NCBI RefSeq assembly: GCF_001422545.1
Contig: NZ_LMLE01000006.1
Span: 594-41,796 of the forward strand
Direction: 5' to 3'
Length of the DNA: 41,203 nt
Source: Pedobacter sp. Leaf41
GTDB lineage: Bacteria > Bacteroidota > Bacteroidia > Sphingobacteriales > Sphingobacteriaceae
Under the pieces are notes generated by a model, which was given only the letters and a program-made list of their open reading frames with translations, did not search any database and was not told the DNA's origin. The position numbers were made by a program, and so were the translations under genes. Positions 1 through 8,406 of the stretch are shown piece after piece; positions within the stretch are counted from its first letter, which is position 1; every line of letters starts with the position of its first letter.

Positions 1-126
1 TGGAGATAGGCTTTATTTTCGTCTGTATGTCATCCTGAGCGTAGTCGAAGGATCTCTTTCGCCTCATCGGCGGCGGCCTCTTACCTTTTTCTTGACAAAA
101 AGGTAACCAAAAGTCAAGGCTTGGAT

Positions 127-300
127 CTGATGTCGGGTAAAGTCGTCAAAGCTTTTATTGCGGCATCACAAGCTGCGATGAAGAATCGCAGAATACGCGA
201 TGCCTTGGTTTGTCTGATGTCGGGTAAAGTCGTCAAAGCTTTTATTGCGGCATCACAAGCTGCGATGAAGAATCGCAGAATACGCGATGCCTTGGTTTGT
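127..300 (+). repeat. Perfect tandem duplication of an 87-bp unit
   Basis: Copies at 127-213 and 214-300 look identical. Each contains the H2 variant with inner stem CTGCGAT/ATCGCAG around a GAAGA loop and outer stem GGCATC/GATGCC. The unit is 29 codons long, so an open frame runs through both copies, but the same unit occurs singly at about 40560-40648 without a conserved frame. I therefore read it as a repeat, not a gene. Identity implies a recent duplication. Confidence 0.9.
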
Positions 301-320
301 TGTTTTTGAAAGTTACTGCT

Positions 321-527
321 AAAGCTTTAACGTTTTACCCTTCCATCATCTCCTATGCCGGATAGCAGGGCGGCTATAGCGAGCGCCTTATTTTAAGGCA
401 TCGTCTCTCGACCGTAGCGGAGAGATCTTTGGAGATAGGCTTTATTTAAAGCTTTAACGTTTTCCCCTTCCATCATCTCCTATGCCGGATAGCAGGGTGG
501 CTATAGCGAGCGCCTTATTTTCAGGCG
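321..527 (+). repeat. Two direct copies of module B with its left flank
   Basis: Copies start at 321 and 448, 127 bp apart. Each begins AAAGCTTTAACGTTTT and continues into the CATCTCCTATGCCGGATAGCAG / GGCTATAGCGAGCG module. The spacer between them ends with a repeat of the sequence that opens the window (GGAGATAGGCTTTATT, at 2 and 431). Confidence 0.8.
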
Positions 528-905
528 TCGTCATCCTCGCGTGTGCAGGGATCTTTTAGAAAGTTTCAGCCTAAAGTGTGTGTCATCCTGAGCGTAGTCG
601 AAGGATTTCTTTCGCCTCATCGGCGGCGGCCTTTTTCTTTTGGCTTGGCCCAAAAGAAACAAAAGCCCAAGGCTTGCCCCTTTTGTTTGCATAAAGCTAG
701 CGGAAAACTATTAGCGGGCTCTTTTCCTTTTCGGCTGCAAATTTCCTTGACTACTGGTTTTTGAATGCTTGTGCTCGTTTTCCACTGCTTTCTGCTTCCA
801 AAATTGGCTATGCCGGATAGCAGGGTGGCTATAGCGAGCGTTTATTTTAGGGCATCGTCATCTCAACAGTAGGAGAGATCTTTGAAAATACTTTAATCTT
901 ACTTT

Positions 906-1215
906 ATGTCATCCTGAGCGTAGTCGAAGGATCTCTTTCGCCTCATCGGCGGCGGCCTCCTACTTTTCTCTTGACAGAAAGAAACAAAACCGAGCCCTTC
1001 GGCGAGCTCATTAATATCTTTAAAAAACAATAACAAATTATTAATACCTCAAGGCCTGGATCTAATGTCAGCTATCCTCATCGAAACTTCCATTGCGGCA
1101 ACGCATGTATTCCGACGAAGGGTCGGAACAGAACGTGTTGCCTTGTCCCTAATAATTCAACGTTAGTGCATTAGTTTCAACGGGCTATCCTTCCATCATC
1201 TCCTATGCCGGAGAG
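906..1215 (+). repeat. Full-length composite repeat (A-H1-D-H2-B)
   Basis: The order is module A (906), H1 hairpin (963-981), a linker with GAGCCCTTCGGCGAGCTC and TTTAAAAAACAATAA, the nested hairpin H2 (1097-1142) and module B (1190-1215). The same order is found at 39712-40105 and, with a shortened A, at 16760-17062. That makes this order the likely unit of the family, with the other occurrences being partial copies. Just downstream (about 1197-1332) is a tail with near-identical sequence at about 40694-40822. Confidence 0.75.
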
Positions 1216-1345
1216 CAAGGAGCAGAAAAACCATTACAAACCCCTTTCCACAACACCTTACACCATTGCGAAGGAGTATTTCACGACTGCGGCAATCTGC
1301 TCGTTTACGCGAAGTTTCCATCCAACCAATCCGTCATCCTCAGCT

Positions 1346-1802
1346 CGACTGGGGATCTTAAAGAGTTAAGTATTCATCAAAACCTTGATTCAAGGAAGGG
1401 CCGGGGGTGGTTAAATGAATCATTTTCCGCCTCGAATAGGTGTGCTGCTTTACCCTCCTCCCAGAGAGCATTGTCCTCCCTTCCGGAAAGAAACTGATCA
1501 GGTTCGTATCCTCGTCGGTGAATCCTTAGGTACGATAGACCCTATCTTTACCTAAAAGCATCTATCCAGCACCATGCAAGCACCATGCTAGGATGGGAAT
1601 TCTTTCACCTGGACTAACGCATTACCGAAGCAGACCTGAAGCATACTGGGAGCAGGGTGCAAGCAGGTATAGGCGAAAGGTGGATATAAGGTGGACTAAT
1701 GGTGGGCGAAAGGTGGACTTGAAACGAAATTTTAATGATTAAAAAGCAGAAATTTGCTATCTTGGATTGATCAATCCCTTGATTACGCTAATATAACTAA
1801 TT
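1346..1802. other. Gene-free stretch before the first CDS
   Basis: No open frame with recognisable features was found. The reverse strand around 1441-1515 has an ACCTGATC motif and a TTTCCGGAAGGG hairpin that loosely recall TPP-riboswitch or SRP-RNA cores, but too much is missing to call either. At about 1673-1721 a GGTGGA-containing motif recurs four times (AAAGGTGGAT, AAGGTGGACT, AAGGTGGACT-like variants). Confidence 0.5.
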
Positions 1803-2615
1803 ATGGCCACATTAAATGGGATTGTTCGATTTTCGGGGCAACTTGGAGATCTTGTTTTTTATAGAAGAGGGAAAAAGGACGTGGTGCGGTATGCCCCCAC
1901 TGTTCATCATCTCTCTGAAAATAGCCGAAAAAGCGCTACCGACTTTGGCAATGCCAGCAGAAATGCCGCCTATATTAGAAAAGCCTTCGCAGCGCTGGTT
2001 AAAGATTATGGTTATGGCGACTTGCATAACCGCCTCAACAAAAAACTGATCGAAATTTTTAAAACGGCTCCTCCTACACAGGCCGGGCAAAAGAACCTGG
2101 TGGACGGCAATATCAAACTGCTCCAGGAATTTCAATTTAATGCAGCTACCCGGCTCGAACAGCTTTTAATTCAAAAACCTAAGGTCATGCTGACCGAAGG
2201 TTCGATCCAACTGCTTTTACCTAAAATCCAAACCAAAAACCTGGTTAAGTTCGTTCCCAAATCGGATGACTTTGTGTTACAACTGAGCATCTTCAGTTTT
2301 GAAGTGTGCAGTGAAAAATATGAAATCGTTAAAGTGAACGATCTTCGTTTTTCTCTTGAACAAAGCCATTTCCCTGGTGCTAAACTTCAGATACCCGTTG
2401 AACAGGAAGGCAACCGGATATTACTCGTAGCCATTGGGCTTCATTACCTGCATGAGGAATCCAGGAAAGACGACCGCCGTTATTATGGCTGCCAGATCAG
2501 CCATTGTTTTCATATTCAGGATGGGGTGGAGGTAGCATTTGTAGCGCCATTAATTGAACGGGTGGAATTATTAGATGAGGAGGAACAGGGTTTGAGCTGG
2601 GAGATGGGGGGGTGA
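1803..2615 (+). CDS. Bacteroidota hypothetical protein, paralogue of the 15253 gene
   Basis: This 270-aa protein has no signal peptide or membrane segment. The N-terminus (MATLNGIVRFSGQLGDLVFY) matches the start of the protein at 15253 (MARQEGIIKLNGRIGDLTFY). Both continue with a basic stretch ending in VR or RE and then a helical region followed by EFQFN / GFEFN. They are clearly members of one family, which I remember as common in Pedobacter-like genomes with no assigned function. The second copy sits directly before a DUF5675 gene; this one stands alone between the repeat cluster and the defence block, so its partner genes may have been lost. The C-terminal half (130-270) has alternating beta-like and charged segments and ends in an acidic tail. 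Function unknown. Confidence 0.8.
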   Translation: MATLNGIVRFSGQLGDLVFYRRGKKDVVRYAPTVHHLSENSRKSATDFGNASRNAAYIRKAFAALVKDYGYGDLHNRLNKKLIEIFKTAPPTQAGQKNLVDGNIKLLQEFQFNAATRLEQLLIQKPKVMLTEGSIQLLLPKIQTKNLVKFVPKSDDFVLQLSIFSFEVCSEKYEIVKVNDLRFSLEQSHFPGAKLQIPVEQEGNRILLVAIGLHYLHEESRKDDRRYYGCQISHCFHIQDGVEVAFVAPLIERVELLDEEEQGLSWEMGG

Positions 2616-2748
2616 TAGAATTAAGGTATAGATAATGGAGAGCGTTAGGCACTATAATTTAATTTGATTGATGGCTTACGGGAAACCGTAAAGAACTTAA
2701 GAGATATATCCTGAAGTTTGGTTATGTTAAATTTTTAAACCAAATGTT

Positions 2749-2958
2749 ATGGCTAGCTACAGATTAAATTTGAACCAACAATCCAATGGTGATTACGAGG
2801 TGCACAAGGATGATTGCAGGTATTATCCTGCGCAAAATTATGATTATTTGGGTGTTTTTAGTGCATGTGCACCTGCGGTTACTGAAGCAAAACGTAAACA
2901 TCCGACTAAAAAAATTAATGGATGTGTACATTGCGCTACTTCTTGTCACACAAGTTAG
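2749..2958 (+). CDS. Small Cys/His-rich protein of unknown function
   Basis: A 69-aa soluble protein with five cysteines and three histidines. It has a HxxxC pattern near residues 19-23 (VHKDDC), a Cys at 40 in FSACAPAV, and a C-terminal INGCVHCATSCHTS with CxxC and CxxxC spacing, suggesting metal binding or a redox centre. It stands alone and is followed immediately by a strong terminator. I recall similar small proteins ending in a CHTS-like motif near restriction and defence genes in Bacteroidota, but I cannot name the family. Opposite-strand and +1-frame open frames here lack these conserved features. Confidence 0.7.
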   Translation: MASYRLNLNQQSNGDYEVHKDDCRYYPAQNYDYLGVFSACAPAVTEAKRKHPTKKINGCVHCATSCHTS

Positions 2959-2970
2959 TAGTAACATTAA

Positions 2971-3006
2971 AATAAATGCTCTTTGATAGAGCATTTATTT
3001 TTTTTC
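2971..3006 (+). terminator. Rho-independent terminator after the Cys-rich protein
   Basis: The stem AATAAATGCTCT / AGAGCATTTATT (2971-2982 and 2988-2999) surrounds a TTGAT loop and is followed by a run of T. It closes the 2749 transcript and insulates the downstream cluster. Confidence 0.9.
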
Positions 3007-3058
3007 GTTTTCTATCATAATTATACTTTAGAATTTAAAAACTAAATTTATCTTACAA

Positions 3059-3724
3059 ATGCACATGTCATGCAATCATAAATTCTATGAATTTCTAAAT
3101 CTTGATAGATTAGATTTTAAACCAAACACCTTAATTATAGGGACTTTTAATCCAGAATGGCCAGAAAATAATCAAGCAGAATGGTTTTATGGCAGAACAC
3201 ATGACTCATATGGTAAACCTAACAACAATTTTTGGGATGTATTACCAAGGGTTTATGGTGAAGATAGTTTAATAAATAATCATCCAACTAAATGGAAAGA
3301 TTTCTGTAGACGAAACAAAATAGCTATTACAGATTTAATTACTACCATAGATGATGCCTATAGTCCAAAACATGATAAATTAATGGGAAGCTATAGTGAT
3401 GCAAATATTGCAACTAAGTTTAATAATCATATTGTTACGGATATTGTGAATTTGCTACAAAATCATTCCACTATAAAAAATATCTATTTAACGCGAGGAT
3501 CAGGGAGCTTCTGGAATTCTCTTTGGCAACCAATCAAAGTCTATGCAGTTGCTAATGGTTTACATGCAACACAAATATTAACACCTTCTAAATTTGCAAG
3601 ATTTGCTATGTTTCCGTTTAATCGTGAAAATCCTCAACAAACATTTAATATGGCATCTTTAAACAATTTCATTCTTTACAAGTGGCAACAGCAATGGCAC
3701 GATTTGAAATCATCCGAAGAATAA
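3059..3724 (+). CDS. Uracil-DNA glycosylase superfamily-like protein
   Basis: A 221-aa protein with the layout of the UDG superfamily (MUG/TDG-like branch). Residues 25-33 (LIIGTFNPE) correspond to the GxxPG-type water-activating loop, FYG at 43-45 and NNNFW at 55-59 to the substrate-pocket motif usually read NRFW, and ILTPSKFARFA (173-183) to the C-terminal (L/H)PSxS DNA-intercalation loop. The Asn in GTFNP is compatible with an Asn-type catalytic centre. Family members remove uracil or mismatched or modified bases from DNA. The gene opens a rightward run with two DUF262 proteins 38 bp downstream, so it may act in base-modification-dependent defence instead of routine repair. An alternative start at Met3 is possible. 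The assignment is by motif only. Confidence 0.65.
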   Translation: MHMSCNHKFYEFLNLDRLDFKPNTLIIGTFNPEWPENNQAEWFYGRTHDSYGKPNNNFWDVLPRVYGEDSLINNHPTKWKDFCRRNKIAITDLITTIDDAYSPKHDKLMGSYSDANIATKFNNHIVTDIVNLLQNHSTIKNIYLTRGSGSFWNSLWQPIKVYAVANGLHATQILTPSKFARFAMFPFNRENPQQTFNMASLNNFILYKWQQQWHDLKSSEE

Positions 3725-3762
3725 TTTATTTCAAAAATAATCTTCTCTTCTAATCATAATTA

Positions 3763-5100
3763 ATGGCAATAATTGAACAGTCGGTAGTAACTATCCTGCA
3801 ATATCTTAGCAATAGTGAATTACAATTTCCGCATTTCCAAAGACCATATAAATGGACTACAAAAAATGTTATTCAACTCATAGACGATATTAATCGGTTT
3901 AAAGGAGTTACACCATATCGTATTGGCACTATCGTTATTTTTAAAAATAATGAAGGATATCAAATAGTAGATGGCCAGCAACGAACCATCTCGTTTTTAT
4001 TGCTTTTAAAGGCAATCATGCTAAATAAGCATGAATCTCTAAATAATGAAGAATTAAGAGAAAGGCTTTTTGTTTTAAACGAAAAGGTAATTAAACCTGT
4101 ATTTCAGAGCGAAATTTCTAAAAAGAACATACAGCTTAATTATAAAGAGATAGAATTTCGGATAGTTAATGCTGAGGAAGATTTTATTGAATTTTTCTTA
4201 AATAAATGCCAGATAACTTATTTTGTAATAGATGATATTTCTGAAGCTTTTCAATTCTTCGATTCGCAAAATGCAAGGGGAAAAGATTTGGAACCGCATG
4301 ATTTATTGAAGGCTTTCCATTTAAGAGAACTTAACACGGCAAAAAATTATACGAATCAGGATGACACCCAGTTGGTAGAAACGTGGGAGTTAATGGACAC
4401 TAGAGAACTAGGAAGTATTTTTGCCGATTTTTTATATCGTGTTAAAGGTTGGGCCAAAGGTAATTCGGCTAGATACTTTTCCAAGAAAGATACCATAATG
4501 TTTAAAGGAATTAATCTTCAAACTATCGAAGATTATCCTCATACTAAAATCTATTCGATTGCTGATGAGTTTACAAGAGATGCAAGACTAAAAGGAAATG
4601 CCGATTTTCCTTTTCAGTTAGATCAGACTATTATAAATGGCAGGTATTTTTTTGAGATGATCACTCATTATAAAAATTTATATGACGCTTTGGAAAGTAA
4701 ATTGGAGGTCGTAACAGGTGTAGCAAAGGATATCATAATTGTAATAAACAATTACGAGGGCATGCACAGAATGGGAGATAGATATGTTAGAATGCTTTTC
4801 AATTGTGCTTTACTTAACTACATAGACAAGTTTGGTTACAAAGACCTTTCTAAAGCCATCGAAAAAATCTTTATATGGGCATATTCTATTCGGTTAACAT
4901 ATCAAAGTTTACAATTGGCATCAGTAGATAATTATGTTCTGAAGGAAATTAATTTATTTAGGAAAATTAGAGAAGCGATTTATAAAGAAGATATTCTGAA
5001 TATGAGTATTCCGGTTATAGAAGATGATTACGAGTCAAAAAAGACCAAAAAAATTAAGGGAATGTTTATTACTATGAAATACTATGTCAAAAGAACCTAA
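3763..5100 (+). CDS. DUF262 protein (GmrS-like NTPase half), no HNH domain
   Basis: A 445-aa protein with the DUF262 signature: FQRPYKW at 25-31, VDGQQRTISFL at 69-79 (the DGQQR motif of the ParB-like nucleotide-binding fold), and FDSQNARGKDLEPHDLLK at about 166-183, the usual second motif. No DUF1524 HNH motif is visible in the C-terminus. In GmrSD-type (type IV, modification-dependent) restriction, DUF262 supplies nucleotide-dependent control and DUF1524 the nuclease. The next gene overlaps this one by 17 bp and carries both parts, so the two are almost certainly translated together and likely form a hetero-complex. A paired DUF262-only plus DUF262-DUF1524 arrangement differs from the classic single fusion or simple S/D split. 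Confidence 0.85.
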   Translation: MAIIEQSVVTILQYLSNSELQFPHFQRPYKWTTKNVIQLIDDINRFKGVTPYRIGTIVIFKNNEGYQIVDGQQRTISFLLLLKAIMLNKHESLNNEELRERLFVLNEKVIKPVFQSEISKKNIQLNYKEIEFRIVNAEEDFIEFFLNKCQITYFVIDDISEAFQFFDSQNARGKDLEPHDLLKAFHLRELNTAKNYTNQDDTQLVETWELMDTRELGSIFADFLYRVKGWAKGNSARYFSKKDTIMFKGINLQTIEDYPHTKIYSIADEFTRDARLKGNADFPFQLDQTIINGRYFFEMITHYKNLYDALESKLEVVTGVAKDIIIVINNYEGMHRMGDRYVRMLFNCALLNYIDKFGYKDLSKAIEKIFIWAYSIRLTYQSLQLASVDNYVLKEINLFRKIREAIYKEDILNMSIPVIEDDYESKKTKKIKGMFITMKYYVKRT

Positions 5101-7810
5101 TGGTGTAAAGACGCTAACAATAACCGAGTTATTGAATGCCTCCGACAATTACAGTATTCCGATATATCAGAGAAACTACGCTTGGGAAGCAAAAGAAATT
5201 GAGCAATTGATACAGGATGTAATTGACTATGCAGTAAATAATTTAAATAAAAACTACTATATCGGCACTTTAGTCGTTGCAGGGCAACTTGAAAAAGATA
5301 ATGTTTTCAGTGTTATAGATGGGCAACAACGGTTAACCACTTTAGCCATATTAGCCTGTGTAATTAAAAATGAGCATGAGGAAATCAATTTAGATTGGTT
5401 TAATAAGCTGAATTTAACTTACGAGAGTAGAACAAAATCTGAACATTCATTAGGGGCAGCTTTCAATGGTTCATTTGATGGTGAAAACTATGATGTAAAT
5501 ATTAAGGCGGCATATGAAATTTGTAAAAAAGAACTGGTGAAAAAAGTTAATCAGGAAAAAGTTTCTATTGTTGACCTTGTTAGCTATATATTTAGTAATG
5601 TTCAAATTATAAGAGTTGTCTTGCCAAAAGGAACAGATTTAAACCACTATTTCGAAATTATGAATAGCCGGGGAGAGCAGTTGGAAAAGCATGAAGTTTT
5701 AAAGGCTAGCTTAATGGAAGTTTTTTCGGCAGAGAATAATGCTAATAATGTTGCATGCTTCAATCTTATTTGGGAAGCCTGTTCAAATATGGAGCTGTAC
5801 TTGCAAAGCAGTTTTGCAACAGAACAACGCCATTTGATCTTTGGCCAGGATAATTGGAATATTTTAGCAATTAATAGTTTCGATGAATTTGTCGACAAGC
5901 TAGCAGATAATGTGAAAAATGACAGCGCTTTATACTTGTCTATTGAACAAATAATTAAAGCAAAAACAATAGCGGCTAAAGAAGTTGGCGACAGTCAAAT
6001 TCCAGACAGGTTTAATTCTGTAACAAATTTTCAGAATTTTTTACTACATGTATTAAGAATTCAAACTGCTAGTAGTGATGTAGCTTTAGATGATAAGCGG
6101 TTGATTGAACTTTTTGAGGCACAATTACCAAATACTATTCAAGCTAAAATACAGTTTGTAAAAGATTATATCTTCAACCTTTTAAAATGTAAATTCTTGT
6201 ATGATAAATATGTGATTAAAAGAGAATTTACTGCTAACACTGATCGGTGGAGCTTAAAAAATTTAAAATGGTATAATTCAAGCACTATAAAGAATGGGAT
6301 AACGTATGCCAATACATTTGGTGAAGATCAGGTAGGGGTATTTGATGGGGATAACAGGCAAGTAATTATGTTATTATCCATGTTTCACGTTTCGCTGCCT
6401 GCTATGTCTTATAAGCACTGGCTTAATGCAGCATTAAATTATTTATTTCATCAATTTGAAGTTGATAGTAAAGCTTATATCGGCTATCTTGAGCATATCG
6501 CTAAATTATTCGTTTTCGATCGGTATCTGGCGAAAGAACCTCAAGAATATTATCACATGATTTACGAAAGTGTGTTTCCGATTTACAGAACTAAATCACA
6601 ATTGGAATTAACAAAACTGAGTTATCATAGAATTGAAAATAATTTAGTATTTAACTTTTTAGATTATCTTCTCTGGGTAAAATATAAGGATGTAGATAAA
6701 GACCCAAGAGTTAAAGCATTTGAATATACATTTAGAAGTTCAGTTGAGCATTATTATCCACAAAATAGACTTACTGAGGATATCAAAGCAATAGATGAAT
6801 CGCATTTGCACTCGTTTGGAAATTTATGTCTTATAAGTCATGATAAAAACTCAAAACTTAGCAATAATACGCCAATGGCTAAACGTGATTATTATGGGGT
6901 TTCATCAAACTTAGATAGTATAAAACAGTTTTTAATGATTAAGGAAACTCGTTGGGAAGAAAAGGAGATTGACGCACATGAGGAATCTATGATTGATTTA
7001 TTTACCGCAAACTTAAATTCTGAGTTTACTTTATCTAAATCAATTAACAACGCCCAAAAATGGTTTAAAGAATATCAATTAATAAATCAAGGATTACTAA
7101 CCCGCACATTATTATGTTTTGATGATTATCCTAAAAATGTTAATGGTAACAAATATAATTTCCTTGATTTCGATTATATTCGGAAACATCGTGCATTTCA
7201 ATTGTTTGAAGAGCATATTGTAAATAACAAGCCAAAGGGATTACAGCAAGTTATTGACCATTTTTTAACCGATCAAGATTTGAAAGCTGATTACAGGTTT
7301 CTATTCATTAAATATCCAGAGGTTATAACCTATTGTAAGAAAGGCAATTTTCAATATCTTGAAAATGGAAAACTAATTTATCTCTTAGAAGCTGATAAAA
7401 ACACCATTTATAAAGCTCGTGAACTTTATGCTTTTATTTTGCAACATCATTTCCAGATACAGTTCGGTTACCAGCTTTATTTAGATAACAAATTTTTATA
7501 CATCAATATTGGATATCGGAATAATGAATATTTTATCGCAAAAAATAGAGAAGAAAGTTTGATCTGTCTCAAGTTTTGGAACCAAGATGGTACTCATTTC
7601 CAGTATTCTTTATTTACAGACCTAAATGGTAATCATAAAGCAGTAAAAAGACTAAAGGAACACCAATGGGAAAAAATGTCCAATGGTGAATTCTTAAGAT
7701 TACATCAAACAACTTTAGTAAAGTTTGGCGATAATTATGAAGTGAACGAATTAAAACTTGCTAAGGCGGTAGTTAAAGTTTTAAAGGATGGTCTCTCGAT
7801 CAAATTATAA
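5084..7810 (+). CDS. DUF262-DUF1524 (GmrSD-type) endonuclease with a long extra C-terminus
   Basis: A 908-aa protein. The N-terminal DUF262 domain shows YQRNYAWE (28-35), VIDGQQRLTTLA (77-88) and FEIMNSRGEQLEKHEVLK (about 189-206). A DUF1524 HNH-like domain lies near 550-610, with VEHYYPQN and then FGNLCLISHDKNSKLSN; the His in EHYYP and the Asn-rich GNL..NSKLSN segment are the catalytic signature. After about residue 640 some 260 residues remain, which I cannot assign; they have alternating hydrophobic and charged segments and aromatic repeats such as FKYPEVITY. The length is well above a standard DUF262-DUF1524 protein (about 550-650), so the tail may recognise target DNA or bind a partner. 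The overlap with the preceding gene implies coupled expression. Confidence 0.88.
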   Translation: MSKEPNGVKTLTITELLNASDNYSIPIYQRNYAWEAKEIEQLIQDVIDYAVNNLNKNYYIGTLVVAGQLEKDNVFSVIDGQQRLTTLAILACVIKNEHEEINLDWFNKLNLTYESRTKSEHSLGAAFNGSFDGENYDVNIKAAYEICKKELVKKVNQEKVSIVDLVSYIFSNVQIIRVVLPKGTDLNHYFEIMNSRGEQLEKHEVLKASLMEVFSAENNANNVACFNLIWEACSNMELYLQSSFATEQRHLIFGQDNWNILAINSFDEFVDKLADNVKNDSALYLSIEQIIKAKTIAAKEVGDSQIPDRFNSVTNFQNFLLHVLRIQTASSDVALDDKRLIELFEAQLPNTIQAKIQFVKDYIFNLLKCKFLYDKYVIKREFTANTDRWSLKNLKWYNSSTIKNGITYANTFGEDQVGVFDGDNRQVIMLLSMFHVSLPAMSYKHWLNAALNYLFHQFEVDSKAYIGYLEHIAKLFVFDRYLAKEPQEYYHMIYESVFPIYRTKSQLELTKLSYHRIENNLVFNFLDYLLWVKYKDVDKDPRVKAFEYTFRSSVEHYYPQNRLTEDIKAIDESHLHSFGNLCLISHDKNSKLSNNTPMAKRDYYGVSSNLDSIKQFLMIKETRWEEKEIDAHEESMIDLFTANLNSEFTLSKSINNAQKWFKEYQLINQGLLTRTLLCFDDYPKNVNGNKYNFLDFDYIRKHRAFQLFEEHIVNNKPKGLQQVIDHFLTDQDLKADYRFLFIKYPEVITYCKKGNFQYLENGKLIYLLEADKNTIYKARELYAFILQHHFQIQFGYQLYLDNKFLYINIGYRNNEYFIAKNREESLICLKFWNQDGTHFQYSLFTDLNGNHKAVKRLKEHQWEKMSNGEFLRLHQTTLVKFGDNYEVNELKLAKAVVKVLKDGLSIKL

Positions 7811-7855
7811 TAATTCCTGTTCAATTACATATCAAGTAAATATTCAAATCACACA

Positions 7856-8347
7856 ATGAAATTAAAATTCAATGAACTTAACCATCTTCAAATTGGGAGG
7901 TTAGGAGAATATTGGGTCAAGATGCTGTTTACATCGTACAACTTAGATACATACTACAGCGATGTTGATGATAAAGCCATAGATTTCGTGATTCGCCTAG
8001 ATAATGCAAAACATGTTGACGCACAGGTTAAAACTATCCGAACTTCTAAAACCAACTACGTTTTCGTTACGAAAGAAAGCTGGAAAGAAAATGAAATGAG
8101 CAGAGATAATCTTTATTTAGCATTGGTTTTGCTTACAGATGATCAATACCCACAAATCTTTCTTATCCCAGGTTCTGCATGGTTAAATCCTAATAGTTTA
8201 TTATGCGATAGAAAATATCAGCAAAATGGTAAAAAGAGTAAAGATGAGTGGGGCGTAAATATATCTGTAAAGAATATGCCATTGTTGGAAGCGTATCGTG
8301 TTGACGAGCAGATTGAGAAGATAAAATTATTGAAAGGGATTACTTAA
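7856..8347 (+). CDS. DUF4365-like PD-(D/E)xK nuclease-fold protein
   Basis: A 163-aa protein. LQIGRLGEYWVKMLF (11-25) is the typical first helix with Glu18, DDKAIDFVIRL (38-48) gives the conserved Asp43, and DAQVKTIRTSK (55-65) the QxK strand. Together these form the E..ID..(E/Q)xK pattern of the PD-(D/E)xK fold found in DUF4365 and Mrr-like proteins. Such proteins act as restriction or effector nucleases or as DNA-binding relics of them. The gene follows the DUF262 pair by 45 bp and precedes the PLD-type gene by 59 bp, in the same direction, so it probably belongs to the same system. Its nuclease activity is inferred from motif residues only. Confidence 0.75.
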   Translation: MKLKFNELNHLQIGRLGEYWVKMLFTSYNLDTYYSDVDDKAIDFVIRLDNAKHVDAQVKTIRTSKTNYVFVTKESWKENEMSRDNLYLALVLLTDDQYPQIFLIPGSAWLNPNSLLCDRKYQQNGKKSKDEWGVNISVKNMPLLEAYRVDEQIEKIKLLKGIT

Positions 8348-8406
8348 ATTTAATGTTTGTTGCTGTTGGAATAAAATATTTATCTTGTTTAAATTAAATA
8401 TCACTC

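Larger units (their letters stand above)
1..1345 (+). repeat. Left cluster of interspersed hairpin repeats, no convincing gene
   Basis: This stretch is a mosaic of modules that recur at 16503-17062, 36090-37480 and 39360-41203. Module A is a TCATCCTGAGCG..GTCGAAGGAT core followed by CCTCATCGGCGGCGGCC (near 30, 582 and 908). H1 is a hairpin with a CTTGAC or CTTGGC loop (82-105, 634-659, 963-981). H2 is a nested double hairpin (162-204, 249-291, 1097-1142). Module B is CATCTCCTATGCCGGATAGCAG followed by a GGCTATAGCGAGCG arm (near 345, 472, 808 and 1197). Short open frames here are by-products of the repeats: they follow the repeat units and have no recognisable domains. Confidence 0.85.

Noticed and set aside
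121..309. Open frame through the tandem 87-bp repeat
   Set aside because: It is created by a repeat unit whose length is a multiple of three; the single copy near 40560 shows no conserved frame.
543..764. Open frame in the left repeat cluster (with a counterpart at 39431-39637)
   Set aside because: It follows modules A and H1 and is broken or shifted in the right copy; the encoded sequence has no domain features.
1441..1525. Reverse-strand TPP-riboswitch-like or SRP-RNA-like sequence (GAACCTGATC and a GGAA-loop hairpin)
   Set aside because: The CTGAGA and P2 elements of a TPP riboswitch and the AGCAGC loop of SRP RNA are missing or displaced, and no thiamine gene is nearby. A covariance-model search of this stretch would settle it.
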